Assembly: GCA_026770575.1 (NCBI GenBank)
Contig: MU657690.1
Span: 8,916 to 28,132 of the forward strand
Direction: 5' to 3'
Length of the DNA: 19,217 nucleotides
From: Pelagophyceae sp. CCMP2097
Lineage: Eukaryota; Sar; Pelagophyceae
Position 1 is the first letter of the stretch. The number at the start of each line of letters is the position of its first letter. The translations under genes were made by a program, and so were the position numbers. The notes beneath the pieces are model-generated. The model saw nothing but the letters and a program-made list of their open reading frames with translations, did no database searches and was not told the origin of the DNA. Below are positions 1-8,175 of this stretch, in pieces.

Positions 1-147
1 CGGCAACAAAACAGCCACAGTCACGCCGCGTGAGGTCGAGACGAGCGCGAGGAGCGTGTTTTCGCCGGCGTGGAGCTGGGCCTCCGCTGCGCCGGGGGCG
101 TACCCGCGCGCTTCATCCTTCAGCGCCTCGGCCGACCCAGTCGCGGG
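1..147 (-). CDS. Possible partial exon at window edge, unknown protein
   Basis: One minus-strand frame is open from the window edge to a TAG at 148-150, 49 codons, with mostly G or C at third positions. It reads as ordinary soluble protein (for example EALKDEARGYAPGAAEAQLH, later TLLALVSTSRGVTVAVLLP). It contains no ATG, so it would be an internal or 3' exon, or a broken gene fragment. I do not recognise the family. The DNA becomes AT-richer and non-coding just beyond 150, consistent with an exon or fragment boundary. Confidence 0.3.
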
Positions 148-437
148 CTATGGGCTCCATTTGTAGCCGTTATATGGCCGTTAGGGACTAGACTAACTAG
201 ATTTGCAAGGTGAACCGGGTTTGTGTCATGTGGTTCCGCACTGTTTTTTTGCGTGCCCCTTGTTGCAGGCCGAGTTAATTTTTTTGCAGCCTATCTAATT
301 GGTTTTGGCAAACCGTGCCTTAGATGGCCAAACCTGAGATTGCGCGCGCCGTCGGACTCCAACTTACTCGACCATTGGAGATTGTCCGTCGCGTAGGTAC
401 AAACCACCTTACTGGGAGTTGGGGATTAGATGACACT
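148..437. other. Non-coding spacer
   Basis: No convincing gene. Base composition drops compared with the flanks and T-runs occur near 244-250 and 277-284. A 14-base motif at 147-160 (TATGGGCTCCATTT) recurs in inverse orientation twice near 12514-12553. The plus-strand open frame starting at 324 runs across the tandem repeats that follow and has no protein-like features, so I do not call it. Confidence 0.4.
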
Positions 438-499
438 TTTGCCAAGAATGGACAACTTTGGGTAAAACTTTGCCAAGAATGGCTAACATTGGGTGAAAC
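438..499 (+). repeat. 31-bp tandem duplication
   Basis: Two head-to-tail units of 31 bp, 438-468 and 469-499, both starting TTTGCCAAGAATGG and ending with TTGGGT(A/G)AAAC. They differ at only a few bases. A third partial unit begins at 500 with TTTGG. The period is not a multiple of three, so it does not encode an amino-acid repeat. Confidence 0.8.
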
Positions 500-641
500 T
501 TTGGTCATTCTCGAAAAAAAAGGCGACTCCAAGGGCTCGTATGACAGCTCGATGGTCGGCCTTTTGGGCGTCGTCGCGGGGTGGTTGCCCGGCAGCGGGC
601 AGCGTCTGGCGCCGGGATCACCGTCGTCGCCGCCGCAAAGG

Positions 642-785
642 CCATGAACTGAACCTCTGGAACTGAACTGACCCTTTTTTGACCCTCTGAAACTGAACTG
701 GCCATTTTTTTACCCTCTGTAACTGAACTGAACCTTTTTTTTGTACCTCGGAAACTGAACTGACCCTTTTTTTGCCCTGAGTACA
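642..785 (-). repeat. Degenerate approximately 33-bp minisatellite
   Basis: Four to five units share the core AACTGAACTG followed by a short T-run and CCTC(T/G)G. Spacing drifts around 31-35 bp. On the minus strand the units translate as an approximately 10-11 residue repeat (KRFSSVTEGKK, KMASSVSEGQK, KRVSSVPEVQ), so one reading is a low-complexity protein segment. The surrounding minus-strand open frame (505-1125) has no other protein-like character and crosses an inverted repeat shared with 9300-9556, so I treat this as a DNA repeat. Confidence 0.7.
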
Positions 786-837
786 ACTCTTTGCAAAGTC
801 TTAGAGTGCCATCTACTCCCCCCCAACTCCAAGTATC

Positions 838-1440
838 TGAAACCGACAGCGCCGCCCAAGCTCCGTGGACCGCGCGCCGCCAACTTCGAGGATTGTGCTT
901 TTCCGTCCCGGCGGCCTTCCTCGCTCCGTAGCCCACCGTTTTCAACGCACCCGGGCGCGATCGACGCGCGCCGCCGCCGCGCGCTCGGCGCGACAAACGC
1001 GCCGCCGAAGCGCGCCGCCCTCCGCGCCGCGCGCCGCGAAAACAATTTCCGTGTGGAACTCTGACAATTTCCGTGATAGTCCATCGCGTTAGTTTAAGGG
1101 GGTCCGGGGGGTCTCCGCCCGGCAACTGCCGAGGATCCGGGGCCTGCTACGTTTCCAAGCGGCGCGCCTCCGCGGGCGAGCGACCGAGAGCGCAGCGAGC
1201 CAAAGCCGGCGTCACATTTTTGAAGCGATAAGGGGCAAGCGTGGATTTGATGAATGCGGGTATGAACTTAAAAAAGGGGTACGGGAGGTCTCCCCTGGCA
1301 CCCACGACAGTTCGGCGCCGACGCGCTCCCAAGCGGCGCGCCTCGCCGGCCGAGCCGCTACTAAGCAAGCCGACGATTTGAGAGCGGGTAAGGAGTTTAA
1401 GGGGGGTCCGGGGGGTCTCCCCCGGCGCCCGTGAGAGTCC
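838..1440 (+). repeat. Approximately 600-bp inverted-repeat arm A
   Basis: This segment matches the reverse complement of about 8937-9556 over nearly its whole length, by eye around 90 percent. Both arms contain the GAAACCGACAGCGCCGCCCA edge, the run of CGCGCC-type palindromes, the CGCGTTAGTTTAAGGG motif and the GGTCCGGGGG(G/A)TCTCC motif. The match ends at 838 and about 1440. The copies differ by small indels; arm B carries an extra 25-bp duplication. Overlapping open frames on both strands reflect GC richness, not genes. Confidence 0.85.
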
Positions 1441-1446
1441 GAGCAT

Positions 1447-1669
1447 AGATAAGGATAGGAGAAGGAGAGTAGTTTAGAATTCTGTATTCTGCTTCTGTGG
1501 AGTTTCTGGATATTTGGTATTCAAGTTCATGTTTCGGATTTCGGGTTTCTGAGTTCGGGTCGATAGGAAATCACCAGTTTGATGTCTTTATAAGAAATCC
1601 ACTGTGCACAAACGCAACGCAGCAAAGATATCGCAGCGAAGTTGGATGAAGAAGAGCGCCGTTTGCGTC
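1447..1669 (-). other. AT-richer 3' flank of Copia element, possible LTR remnant
   Basis: Between the end of the inverted repeat and the pol stop codon lies a distinctly AT-richer stretch. Read on the minus strand it holds CTTATAAAG near 1591-1599, which resembles a TATA box, as would be expected inside a 3' LTR. I could not find a second copy of this sequence upstream of gag, so no LTR pair is demonstrated. No polypurine tract is obvious. Confidence 0.35.
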
Positions 1670-4543
1670 CTAGACATTGCCCGTGGCAAAGTCGCAGAAG
1701 CGCCGGAACGATGCGACGTCCATCTTGGTCGTGTAATCGGCGATCATGTCCGCGGATTTCTTGTAGACTATGTCAATGTCGCCGTCGTCGAGCGACTTCA
1801 GCACAAAGCCAAAGTTGAGTCGCAAATGACGCGTGCGCGCCGTGAGGTCGCGGCGGCGAAGTTGCATAATGACCGCCTCGTTGTCCTCGAAAACGACCGT
1901 CGGTGGAAGCAAAATGCCGAGCGCAAACGAAAGGAGGCGCCGCGAGCAGAGGACGGCGCGCACGCACAGCATTAACGCATAAACCTCCGCCTCGGCGGTT
2001 GACAGCGCGATCGGAACCTGGCGCACCGACGCCAACACGAGCGCCGCGCCACAAAGCATAACCACAAAGCCTGAGCGCGACTTTCCGTTCCCATTTGCGT
2101 CAGTCGCGATTTCGTGCGCAAAGCTTGCGTCCTTGTACGCAGCGAGCTCAAGGCCGCGAGCGCCGTCGAACAAGAGGCCGCGGTCGAGCGTGCCTTTGAT
2201 GTAGCGCAATCCACGCGCGAGAGCCCGAAAATGCCCCGCCGTCGGCGCAGACGGGCACGACAGTGAGGGCCTCGCCATAGTCGTGAGCACGCCGTAAATG
2301 AACTTAAGGCCCGGGCGCGTGCGCGTGATAAAGCCGACGCCATCGAGTGCGGCTGCAAAGTCGAGTTCCACCGTCGACGCGAACCCACTTGCTACTTCGA
2401 GCGCACCGAGTACTGTAAAGCCTTGCACGAGCGGCGTCGACGCCGGGCGAGCGTCCGCATAACCGAACTGCGCGATGAGCTTTGCAGCGTACAATGACTG
2501 GTTCACGTGGATGCGTCCGTCGTCGAAACGTTTGTATTCAAAGCCGACGAAGTCGAACGACTTGCCGTCGGTACGTTTCGACGGGAAGCGCGCGGCAATC
2601 CGCGCATCAAGATACTCAACGAGCTCTGGATCGCCCGTGGTCAAACCGTCGTCGACGTGAGCAACGTGCAAAGCAACGAGCGGCCCGCGACGTAAAACGA
2701 ACAGCATCGGATCGATTGACGAGCGCGAACAACCGATTTCATCGCACAAAAAGGTGCTGTATAATACGCACCACAATCGCGCCGCGTCCTCGTCACCGTA
2801 CATATTTTTGACGACCAAACCGAGGTACGCGCTTGGGTCAAAAGGCATCTCGCCGTCGTGCTTATAGCGTAGATACGCGGAAAAGCCGGGCGGTAGACGA
2901 ACGTAGTATCGCTTGTGCACATCGCTCTGAAGAAACGCCTTTGTGACGTCGCGAGTGATTAGGCACCAGGAAAAGAACGCCGATAGCGCAAACAGCAATA
3001 ACACGCTCTCGGATAGAGCGCACGGTGGGTACGTCGTCGACTCACGCACGTGCGCTGGCGTCTCGCCGCGCAGGCTGTCGTCGTTTACCCAGCAGCATTT
3101 TAGTTTCCCGCCGCGCTTCTCGTCGCACAGCATGTCCGAACGCCGCACGAGAGAGCCTTCTGGCACGTCTTCGCGGTGAACGAGCTTGATCGCTGCGCGG
3201 CCGTCGTCGAATACCGATTCGAGGTCGAGGCGCTCGGCGTCAATAGCCTGCATCCACGTGCTGAGCAAACCGTTGCGGACCACGGCGAGCAAATTTGCAG
3301 CCCCTTTTCCGACGATGGTGGCACCCTCGAGAATTGGCGGCGCGTCGTGCAGCGACGCGACGAGCATGTTGGCATCGTCCGTCGGGTCAAATCGCCCAGT
3401 CGCATCTGTCATGTATTCGCCGACGACGGCACCGACCGTGCATGCCAACGCAAAACAGCCGAGAAAAGGCATGAGCCGCGTCGGTGCGGTCTCTTGAAAG
3501 ATACCCGCAAAAACCGAAGGCGCCGTGAGAGCCCCGACCCACGCACGCGCCGAAGATAAAGTGCCTGGATCGAATCGGCGCGTCGGTTGTCTCAAGCGCC
3601 CGATCGGCACCGGTTCCATGACAGTCTCCGCGGCGGGCTCCGGGACAGATTCCGACTCCAGCGGCAACGATAGCGCCGTCGGCGTCGACGGATTCGACAT
3701 TTCCGAAGGCAACGTCTCGTCGAAGTCCAGCTCGCCGTGCTGCGGCGTGCTCCCCCGCTTTGAAGCGAAGATTCCGTCCTCACTAGAAACGAATAAAGAG
3801 GCAGGCGGGTCGTCCTGCACCGCCGCGATCAAGAGCATCGCAGCATCGAAAGTGCAGTGCGGAGACGCGACGACCTTGAAAGACCTGGAGCGCCGGACGT
3901 GACGGCCAACGAGCACGCGAATCGCGCCGACGCCGCAGTCGTGCGCGGGCGACAGGTACCTTCCGGCGATGCCGCGTGGGACCATGCGGCCGCTCTCGCG
4001 GTGCGAGTTGAACACGACGACAATTGAATAAAACGGAAGCCACCCCGAGACGCCGGGAAGGTACCCAAGCGTCCGGCGTTGAGCCGAGGGCTTATCGGTG
4101 GCGCGAAGGTTGAGCGCAGCGCAGCACGTAACCGCGATGTCCTCCCACCGGTGCGGCGGCGCCGACAGTGCTGCGAGCTGCGACGCGCACATTGCCTCCT
4201 GAAGCCAGCGGTGCGCGTTCTCAATTTCGTCGACGTGTGCCTCTGTCGAGCGACACTCGTGCGCGAGCCCGAGCTGGAGCACCATGGCATCAAATTTAGA
4301 ATCGGTGGCTAAAGAAAACTCGCCCGTCGGCGCGTCCGTGACAATCATAAGCGGCGGAGCACCGTGCGCATCAAACGTCGCCTTCCAGTGCGCAAACGCA
4401 TCAGCAGTGTCGCCCTTCGTAGCGACGCCGTGAACGTAGTGCATGCCGCCGCTCTTGCCTTGCGCCACGCCATGGAGCAGAAACTTTGATCCGTACGCCG
4501 ACCGAACGGTAAATGGGCCTATGAGATCAAACTGCCAGCGCCG
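1670..4543 (-). CDS. pol: Copia-type pol: integrase, reverse transcriptase, RNase H
   Basis: This codes for the enzymes of a Ty1/copia retrotransposon. The frame is open from just after a TAG at 4544-4546 to a stop at 1670-1672. It begins RRWQFDLIGPF, the first integrase Asp region. Numbering from a GTG at 4468 (932 residues): VTDAP (D45) and an EIENAHRWL segment (E81 or E83) complete the DDE triad. The RT shows RDVTKAFLQ (D507), VRLPPGF and AHVDDGL (D606-D607, His in place of the usual Tyr). RNase H shows YKDASF (D780), STAEAEVYAL, FEDNEAV (D862) and RTRHLRLNF. The order integrase-RT-RNase H defines Copia rather than Gypsy. No internal stop exists, suggesting recent activity. There is no separate ATG near the integrase start; production probably depends on readthrough of the upstream stop, or the TAG is a mutation. 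Confidence 0.95.
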   Translation of the reverse strand, partial: RRWQFDLIGPFTVRSAYGSKFLLHGVAQGKSGGMHYVHGVATKGDTADAFAHWKATFDAHGAPPLMIVTDAPTGEFSLATDSKFDAMVLQLGLAHECRSTEAHVDEIENAHRWLQEAMCASQLAALSAPPHRWEDIAVTCCAALNLRATDKPSAQRRTLGYLPGVSGWLPFYSIVVVFNSHRESGRMVPRGIAGRYLSPAHDCGVGAIRVLVGRHVRRSRSFKVVASPHCTFDAAMLLIAAVQDDPPASLFVSSEDGIFASKRGSTPQHGELDFDETLPSEMSNPSTPTALSLPLESESVPEPAAETVMEPVPIGRLRQPTRRFDPGTLSSARAWVGALTAPSVFAGIFQETAPTRLMPFLGCFALACTVGAVVGEYMTDATGRFDPTDDANMLVASLHDAPPILEGATIVGKGAANLLAVVRNGLLSTWMQAIDAERLDLESVFDDGRAAIKLVHREDVPEGSLVRRSDMLCDEKRGGKLKCCWVNDDSLRGETPAHVRESTTYPPCALSESVLLLFALSAFFSWCLITRDVTKAFLQSDVHKRYYVRLPPGFSAYLRYKHDGEMPFDPSAYLGLVVKNMYGDEDAARLWCVLYSTFLCDEIGCSRSSIDPMLFVLRRGPLVALHVAHVDDGLTTGDPELVEYLDARIAARFPSKRTDGKSFDFVGFEYKRFDDGRIHVNQSLYAAKLIAQFGYADARPASTPLVQGFTVLGALEVASGFASTVELDFAAALDGVGFITRTRPGLKFIYGVLTTMARPSLSCPSAPTAGHFRALARGLRYIKGTLDRGLLFDGARGLELAAYKDASFAHEIATDANGNGKSRSGFVVMLCGAALVLASVRQVPIALSTAEAEVYALMLCVRAVLCSRRLLSFALGILLPPTVVFEDNEAVIMQLRRRDLTARTRHLRLNFGFVLKSLDDGDIDIVYKKSADMIADYTTKMDVASFRRFCDFATGNV

Positions 4544-6139
4544 CTACGAAGCGACGGCGACGAGCGTGCGGCTTTGTGTGTGCGTCGGCGCGCGCGTCGC
4601 GTTTGCAAAGCGAGAGAAGATGGACTGCGTGGCCTCGGGCGGTGGCTTGACAATACCGTACTCAAGGCACGTCGCGTCGACGATCTTGTCGCTCGCGTGG
4701 CCAACGAGCGCACGGGCGTTGTCGCGCGTCTGCGCAAATCCGGCCGCGAACCGCGGAGCCGGGCGGAGGGAAGCAGAGCGCGACGCGGGAGCGGGCGGCG
4801 CCGGGTACGACCGCAGCGCCGAGACGACGGCGACTGCAATGCTTTCGACGCGAGCGACGTCGGCCGCGCGCTGCAGCGTGCCCGACGCATGCGAAGACGG
4901 TGCAAGCTCGGGTGCATCCTTGATGTAAATCCAGAAGAGTCTGCCACATGGGACGACGGGAACGCAAACGCCGCTGGGCAGACAAATGTAAGGCGAGTCG
5001 TCGAGCATCATGCGGCATCCCTTCTCCAAAAGAAGACCGAACGATAAGACGTCGACGCCGAACGACGGCACGATGTTGACGTCGCTGATACAAATCGTCT
5101 CGCCGCCGAGAAATCGGCCGTAGTACGAGCCCGACGAGACGACGACGTGCGGGTTGACTGCGCCCGCCTTGATGACCGCGGGCTGGACGTCGTCGTTGCG
5201 CGGCGGCGCGAGCTCGCCGTGCGCGTGGCCGGCGCCGTCGCAGAAGACGTGCACTTGAGCCATCGAGTCAATGCCGATAACGCGGAACCCAGAAATCGGC
5301 TTTGGCCGTTGGTCGAGGACCGTGCACGGGCACATGTCGCCGACGAACAGCGACGGTAAACTTGGCGGAGTGGGCGTGTCGATGGCGACCATCGCAGGAG
5401 ACGCGGATGCCGACGTCGCCTTCTTGGGCATGCGGCAGTCCTTCGCGACGTGGCCCTGCTTGTCACAGTTAAAGCAGTGCCGCTCGTCTGGTCGTGCCGG
5501 CCGCTTGTCCGCGGGCGGATAAAACCGCACTGGCACAGCGTCACCGAGCTTCCAGGCGCGGTTCGTAGGCTTGGACGGACACGCTGCGAGGTCGTGCCCA
5601 GCTTTCCAGCAAAACGCGCACACGTTACGCGCAAAGTCGCCCGGCGTTGAGCAGCTGCCCGGAAGGTGGCCGCCGCCGAAGCACACCGAGCAACACGGCA
5701 CAGGCTCACCCGGGCGTGGCAAAGCGAAGCGCAACGCAGCGCCGGCAGTCGAACGCGGATACGATGAAATCTCACTTATCGCCACGATAACGTGCGCACC
5801 GGAAGACTTGTTGTCGAGCGACTTCTCGCGCGCGACGAGGCGGATGCGCGAGAGCATTACAGAAAGCGTGCCGTTTTCGTCGTCGACTAAAGCGTCGTAA
5901 AGGTACTCAAATGCCGCCGGGGCATTGCCGTTGTGCGGCGCAATGCCGTCGACGACCGCGAGCCGCAAGTCGGACAGTGCGTTTGCGTTAGATCCCATAA
6001 GTAGGCTGCGGCGCTGCGCCTCTGCCGTGTAATGCGCGCCAGACGGAAAGCCGCGCCATTGTAAAGGGCAAAAGGTTGTAGAAAATTTTGAAAAGGCTGC
6101 AGACAATCTCGAGGGGACTGGAGAAAATTCGAGGCGCAT
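4544..6139 (-). CDS. gag: Copia-type Gag with three zinc knuckles plus aspartic protease
   Basis: Structural protein and protease of the same element, 531 residues from ATG at 6139. Three perfect CX2CX4HX4C zinc knuckles lie at residues 150-163, 174-187 and 222-235 (the last is CFNCDKQGHVAKDC). A protease follows: IDSMA at about 290-294 stands where DSGA is usual, then ISDVNIVPSF and VLSFGLLLEKG match the Copia protease C-terminal half. The tail, from about 478 (VGHASD), resembles the start of the integrase zinc domain, but the CxxC pair appears to be replaced by FSRF (508-511). The reading frame is the same as pol, interrupted only by TAG at 4544-4546. Upstream, this frame is blocked by TAG TGA at 6185-6190, which supports the chosen start but leaves open whether gag once began further up. 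Confidence 0.88.
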   Translation of the reverse strand: MRLEFSPVPSRLSAAFSKFSTTFCPLQWRGFPSGAHYTAEAQRRSLLMGSNANALSDLRLAVVDGIAPHNGNAPAAFEYLYDALVDDENGTLSVMLSRIRLVAREKSLDNKSSGAHVIVAISEISSYPRSTAGAALRFALPRPGEPVPCCSVCFGGGHLPGSCSTPGDFARNVCAFCWKAGHDLAACPSKPTNRAWKLGDAVPVRFYPPADKRPARPDERHCFNCDKQGHVAKDCRMPKKATSASASPAMVAIDTPTPPSLPSLFVGDMCPCTVLDQRPKPISGFRVIGIDSMAQVHVFCDGAGHAHGELAPPRNDDVQPAVIKAGAVNPHVVVSSGSYYGRFLGGETICISDVNIVPSFGVDVLSFGLLLEKGCRMMLDDSPYICLPSGVCVPVVPCGRLFWIYIKDAPELAPSSHASGTLQRAADVARVESIAVAVVSALRSYPAPPAPASRSASLRPAPRFAAGFAQTRDNARALVGHASDKIVDATCLEYGIVKPPPEATQSIFSRFANATRAPTHTQSRTLVAVAS

Positions 6140-6190
6140 TGGTGTGTCGAGATCGCGCGTGTCGTTGCGCCGAACTGAGACTTTTCACTA

Positions 6191-6724
6191 TTCGTGCGTC
6201 TCTCCCCATTTGGCGCCCTCGCAGATGGAATCGTCGTCGTCGCGCAGCATCGCAGCAGCCCAATCAGGGATTGACAAGTACTTGGCGACGAGCATACGAT
6301 GAGCGGCCGGAGTGTGCGTCTTGGAATGCGTCTTCTCCCATTCCTCCGTGAACGCAAAAATGTGCGTCGCACGACCGTACGTCGTGGCTTCTTCCGTGAG
6401 CGCCGCGCGTCGCCACCCGGGCCATCCGGGCCGTCCGATACGTCCGCTGCACCGCGAGAGCCGGGCGCCTTTTCGGACCAGCCCACGCGGGCCCGTAAAA
6501 GGCCGCCCGCGTCGAGCGCGAGTCCGTTCGCCGCGGTGGCCTCTGCGATGATCGTCGAAAATACGGCCGCTTCGCCGCGGCTCGACGACAGCACGTCCGA
6601 AATGCCGCAGCAACTCGTCCGGACTGCCGAGTCCCTCCTTGAGCGACATTGCCGTCCAGCCGTCGCCGAGTCGCTTCGCGACGTCCAGCGACGCCACGGA
6701 ACCGGCGCCGCATGCGCGGCTCAC
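6191..6724 (-). pseudogene. Possible broken 5' part of gag, or a separate frameshifted ORF
   Basis: On the same strand and frame as gag, 6191-6724 is open but ends in tandem stops TAG TGA just before gag. Protein-like text switches frame: residues such as WTAMSLKEGLGSPDELLRHF in one frame, then AVFSTIIAEATAANGLALDA in a second (about 6390-6605), then AHRMLVAKYLSIPDWAAAML back in the first. The switches suggest two compensating indels in a formerly continuous coding region. It could be the N-terminal half of the original Gag or an unrelated gene fragment. There is no ATG at the 5' end of the first frame (GTG at 6724, preceded by a stop). Confidence 0.35.
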
Positions 6725-6824
6725 AAGCGCCTACAAAGCTCGCGTTCGCCGCGAAATGGAGTCGCCCGTGACTAACTTGGACTCGAGTAGCGTCTGTCCG
6801 ATTCCGTCCTTTTGGTTTACGAGC

Positions 6825-7310
6825 ATCCTGTTCCGACGACCGCGCCGACGTCTGACGTCAGAGCCCCGTGCTGTTCCGATGGCCGTACCGACGTGCGCAC
6901 CTCGCGCCGCTCCGACTCTCGTGCTGATGGTCGCGCCGACGGCCAATTCCAACTCCCGAGCCCCGACCCGTTCCGACTGCTGTTCCGACGACCGAGCCAA
7001 CACCTGTGTCCCGTGCTGTTCCGTTTGCCGTGCCGACGTCCGCGCCTCGCGACTGCAGTGCCGATGGTTGCGCCGACCGTCCATTCCAACGCATGCGCCC
7101 TGACCCGTTCTGACTGCCGTTCTGATGATCGCGCCGATGTGCGCCCCATGCTGTTCTGTTTGCCGTGCCGACGTCCGCGCTCCGCTCCGCTTCGACTGCC
7201 GTGCCGGTGTCGGGGCACCATACCTACCCGATCGCCGTTTTCGAGGGTTGCACCGACGTCCGTTCCAACGCACGCGTCCCGTTGCTGTTTCGACGGCCGC
7301 GCCAACGTCG
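6825..7310. repeat. GC-rich degenerate short-period array
   Basis: Variants of TGCTGTTCCGNNNGNCGNGCCGAC recur irregularly across nearly 500 bp, for example GTGCTGTTCCG near 6870 and 7012, CATGCTGTTCTG near 7147, and TTTGCCGTGCCGACGTCCGCGC at about 7025 and 7160. All six frames contain Arg/Ser/Gly-rich open stretches, which is expected for such an array. No gene is supported. It lies directly upstream of the Copia coding region, where a 5' LTR and leader would be expected. Confidence 0.55.
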
Positions 7311-7321
7311 GTTACGCGGCG

Positions 7322-7635
7322 GCGTTAAGGACGATGCCTCGCTGCTAGAGTGCCTCGCCTACATGGAGTTCTACGGCCGCATGTTCCGCATCTACCTCGC
7401 GTACCCCACGTCCAAGCGGCCCTTGAGAGCTCTGGGACACGCACCCATCAAGAGAACCCAACAAATACCGTGACGACAAAAAGAAGGGCGGCGGCGCCAA
7501 TACTTTGTAAAGCGCCGCTGCTCCCCCGAGGCGACATGGCCCTCAAAGGCCTGCTGTCGTTTCACCCAGCGCGGGGTCGACCTCGGCCGAGTGCAGCAAG
7601 ATCCACACAACACAAGTATGATGTGGGTGGCACTG
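7322..7635 (+). pseudogene. Unidentified short coding-like fragment
   Basis: From about 7325 one plus-strand frame reads as real protein with GC-ending codons (DASLLECLAYMEFYGRMF, then YLAYPTSKRP near 7390-7425). The frame degrades after about 7430, while a different frame reads NKYRDDKKKGGGANTL to a stop near 7510. This looks like a small exon or a gene fragment with a frameshift. I do not recognise the family. It ends before the 540-bp repeat begins at 7636. Confidence 0.3.
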
Positions 7636-8175
7636 AAATTTAAAAAGTAATTACAGTATTTCAATTGCGCTGTAATTTACGGTAATTACAGGGAGGCCGT
7701 AATCTGCTTTACCGTGGGCCTGTAATTTTTCCCAGAATTACCCTCGCTATTTGGTAAATCCACGGGAAAACGCGATGGCAGGCTTGGTCAGGCCGAGGGA
7801 CCACCTGGTATTGTGGGTGAACGCGAAGGACCGTGAGCACGAGGTACCGGCCTACATGGCGCACCTGCCCAAGACGCCGTATCACGGCCAGGCGCTCATC
7901 GGCTGGGCGGTAAACTGTGCGCTTGGTCGGGCATCAGGCTCACAAGATGTCGCCAAAATTCGTATCTCGGAACCGCCTCGTCTTCGAGCTTGCTAGCCAG
8001 GTTCCCAGTCCCGGGAGGGGCCTCCCTACGCGCCTAGGCCCATCGCAGCCCGAATCAGCGCGTTTGACAATATGAGCTTCCAATTACTCTGCAATTCTGT
8101 GTGTAAGGTAATTACCCAATAATTACTGTAATTACCAGACCCCCAAATCCTTTACACCGTAATTGCCCACCTATA
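7636..8175 (+). repeat. 540-bp repeat element, copy 1
   Basis: This 540-bp unit recurs in reverse complement at 18435-18975, by eye around 85-90 percent identical, with abrupt loss of similarity outside both borders. It starts AAATTTAAAAAGTAATTACA and ends GCCCACCTATA. The motif GTAATTACAGTA at 7647-7658 is mirrored by TACTGTAATTAC at 8124-8135, giving inverted subterminal motifs, and TAATTAC recurs in both end regions. This fits a non-autonomous mobile element. The centre holds a small open frame from ATG at 7775 (MAGLVRPRDHLVLWVNAKDR onwards, to 7996). Confidence 0.85.

Noticed and set aside
505..1125. Long minus-strand frame of 206 codons
   Set aside because: It runs through a minisatellite and an inverted-repeat arm; composition is Arg/Ala-rich from GC bias and there is no domain.
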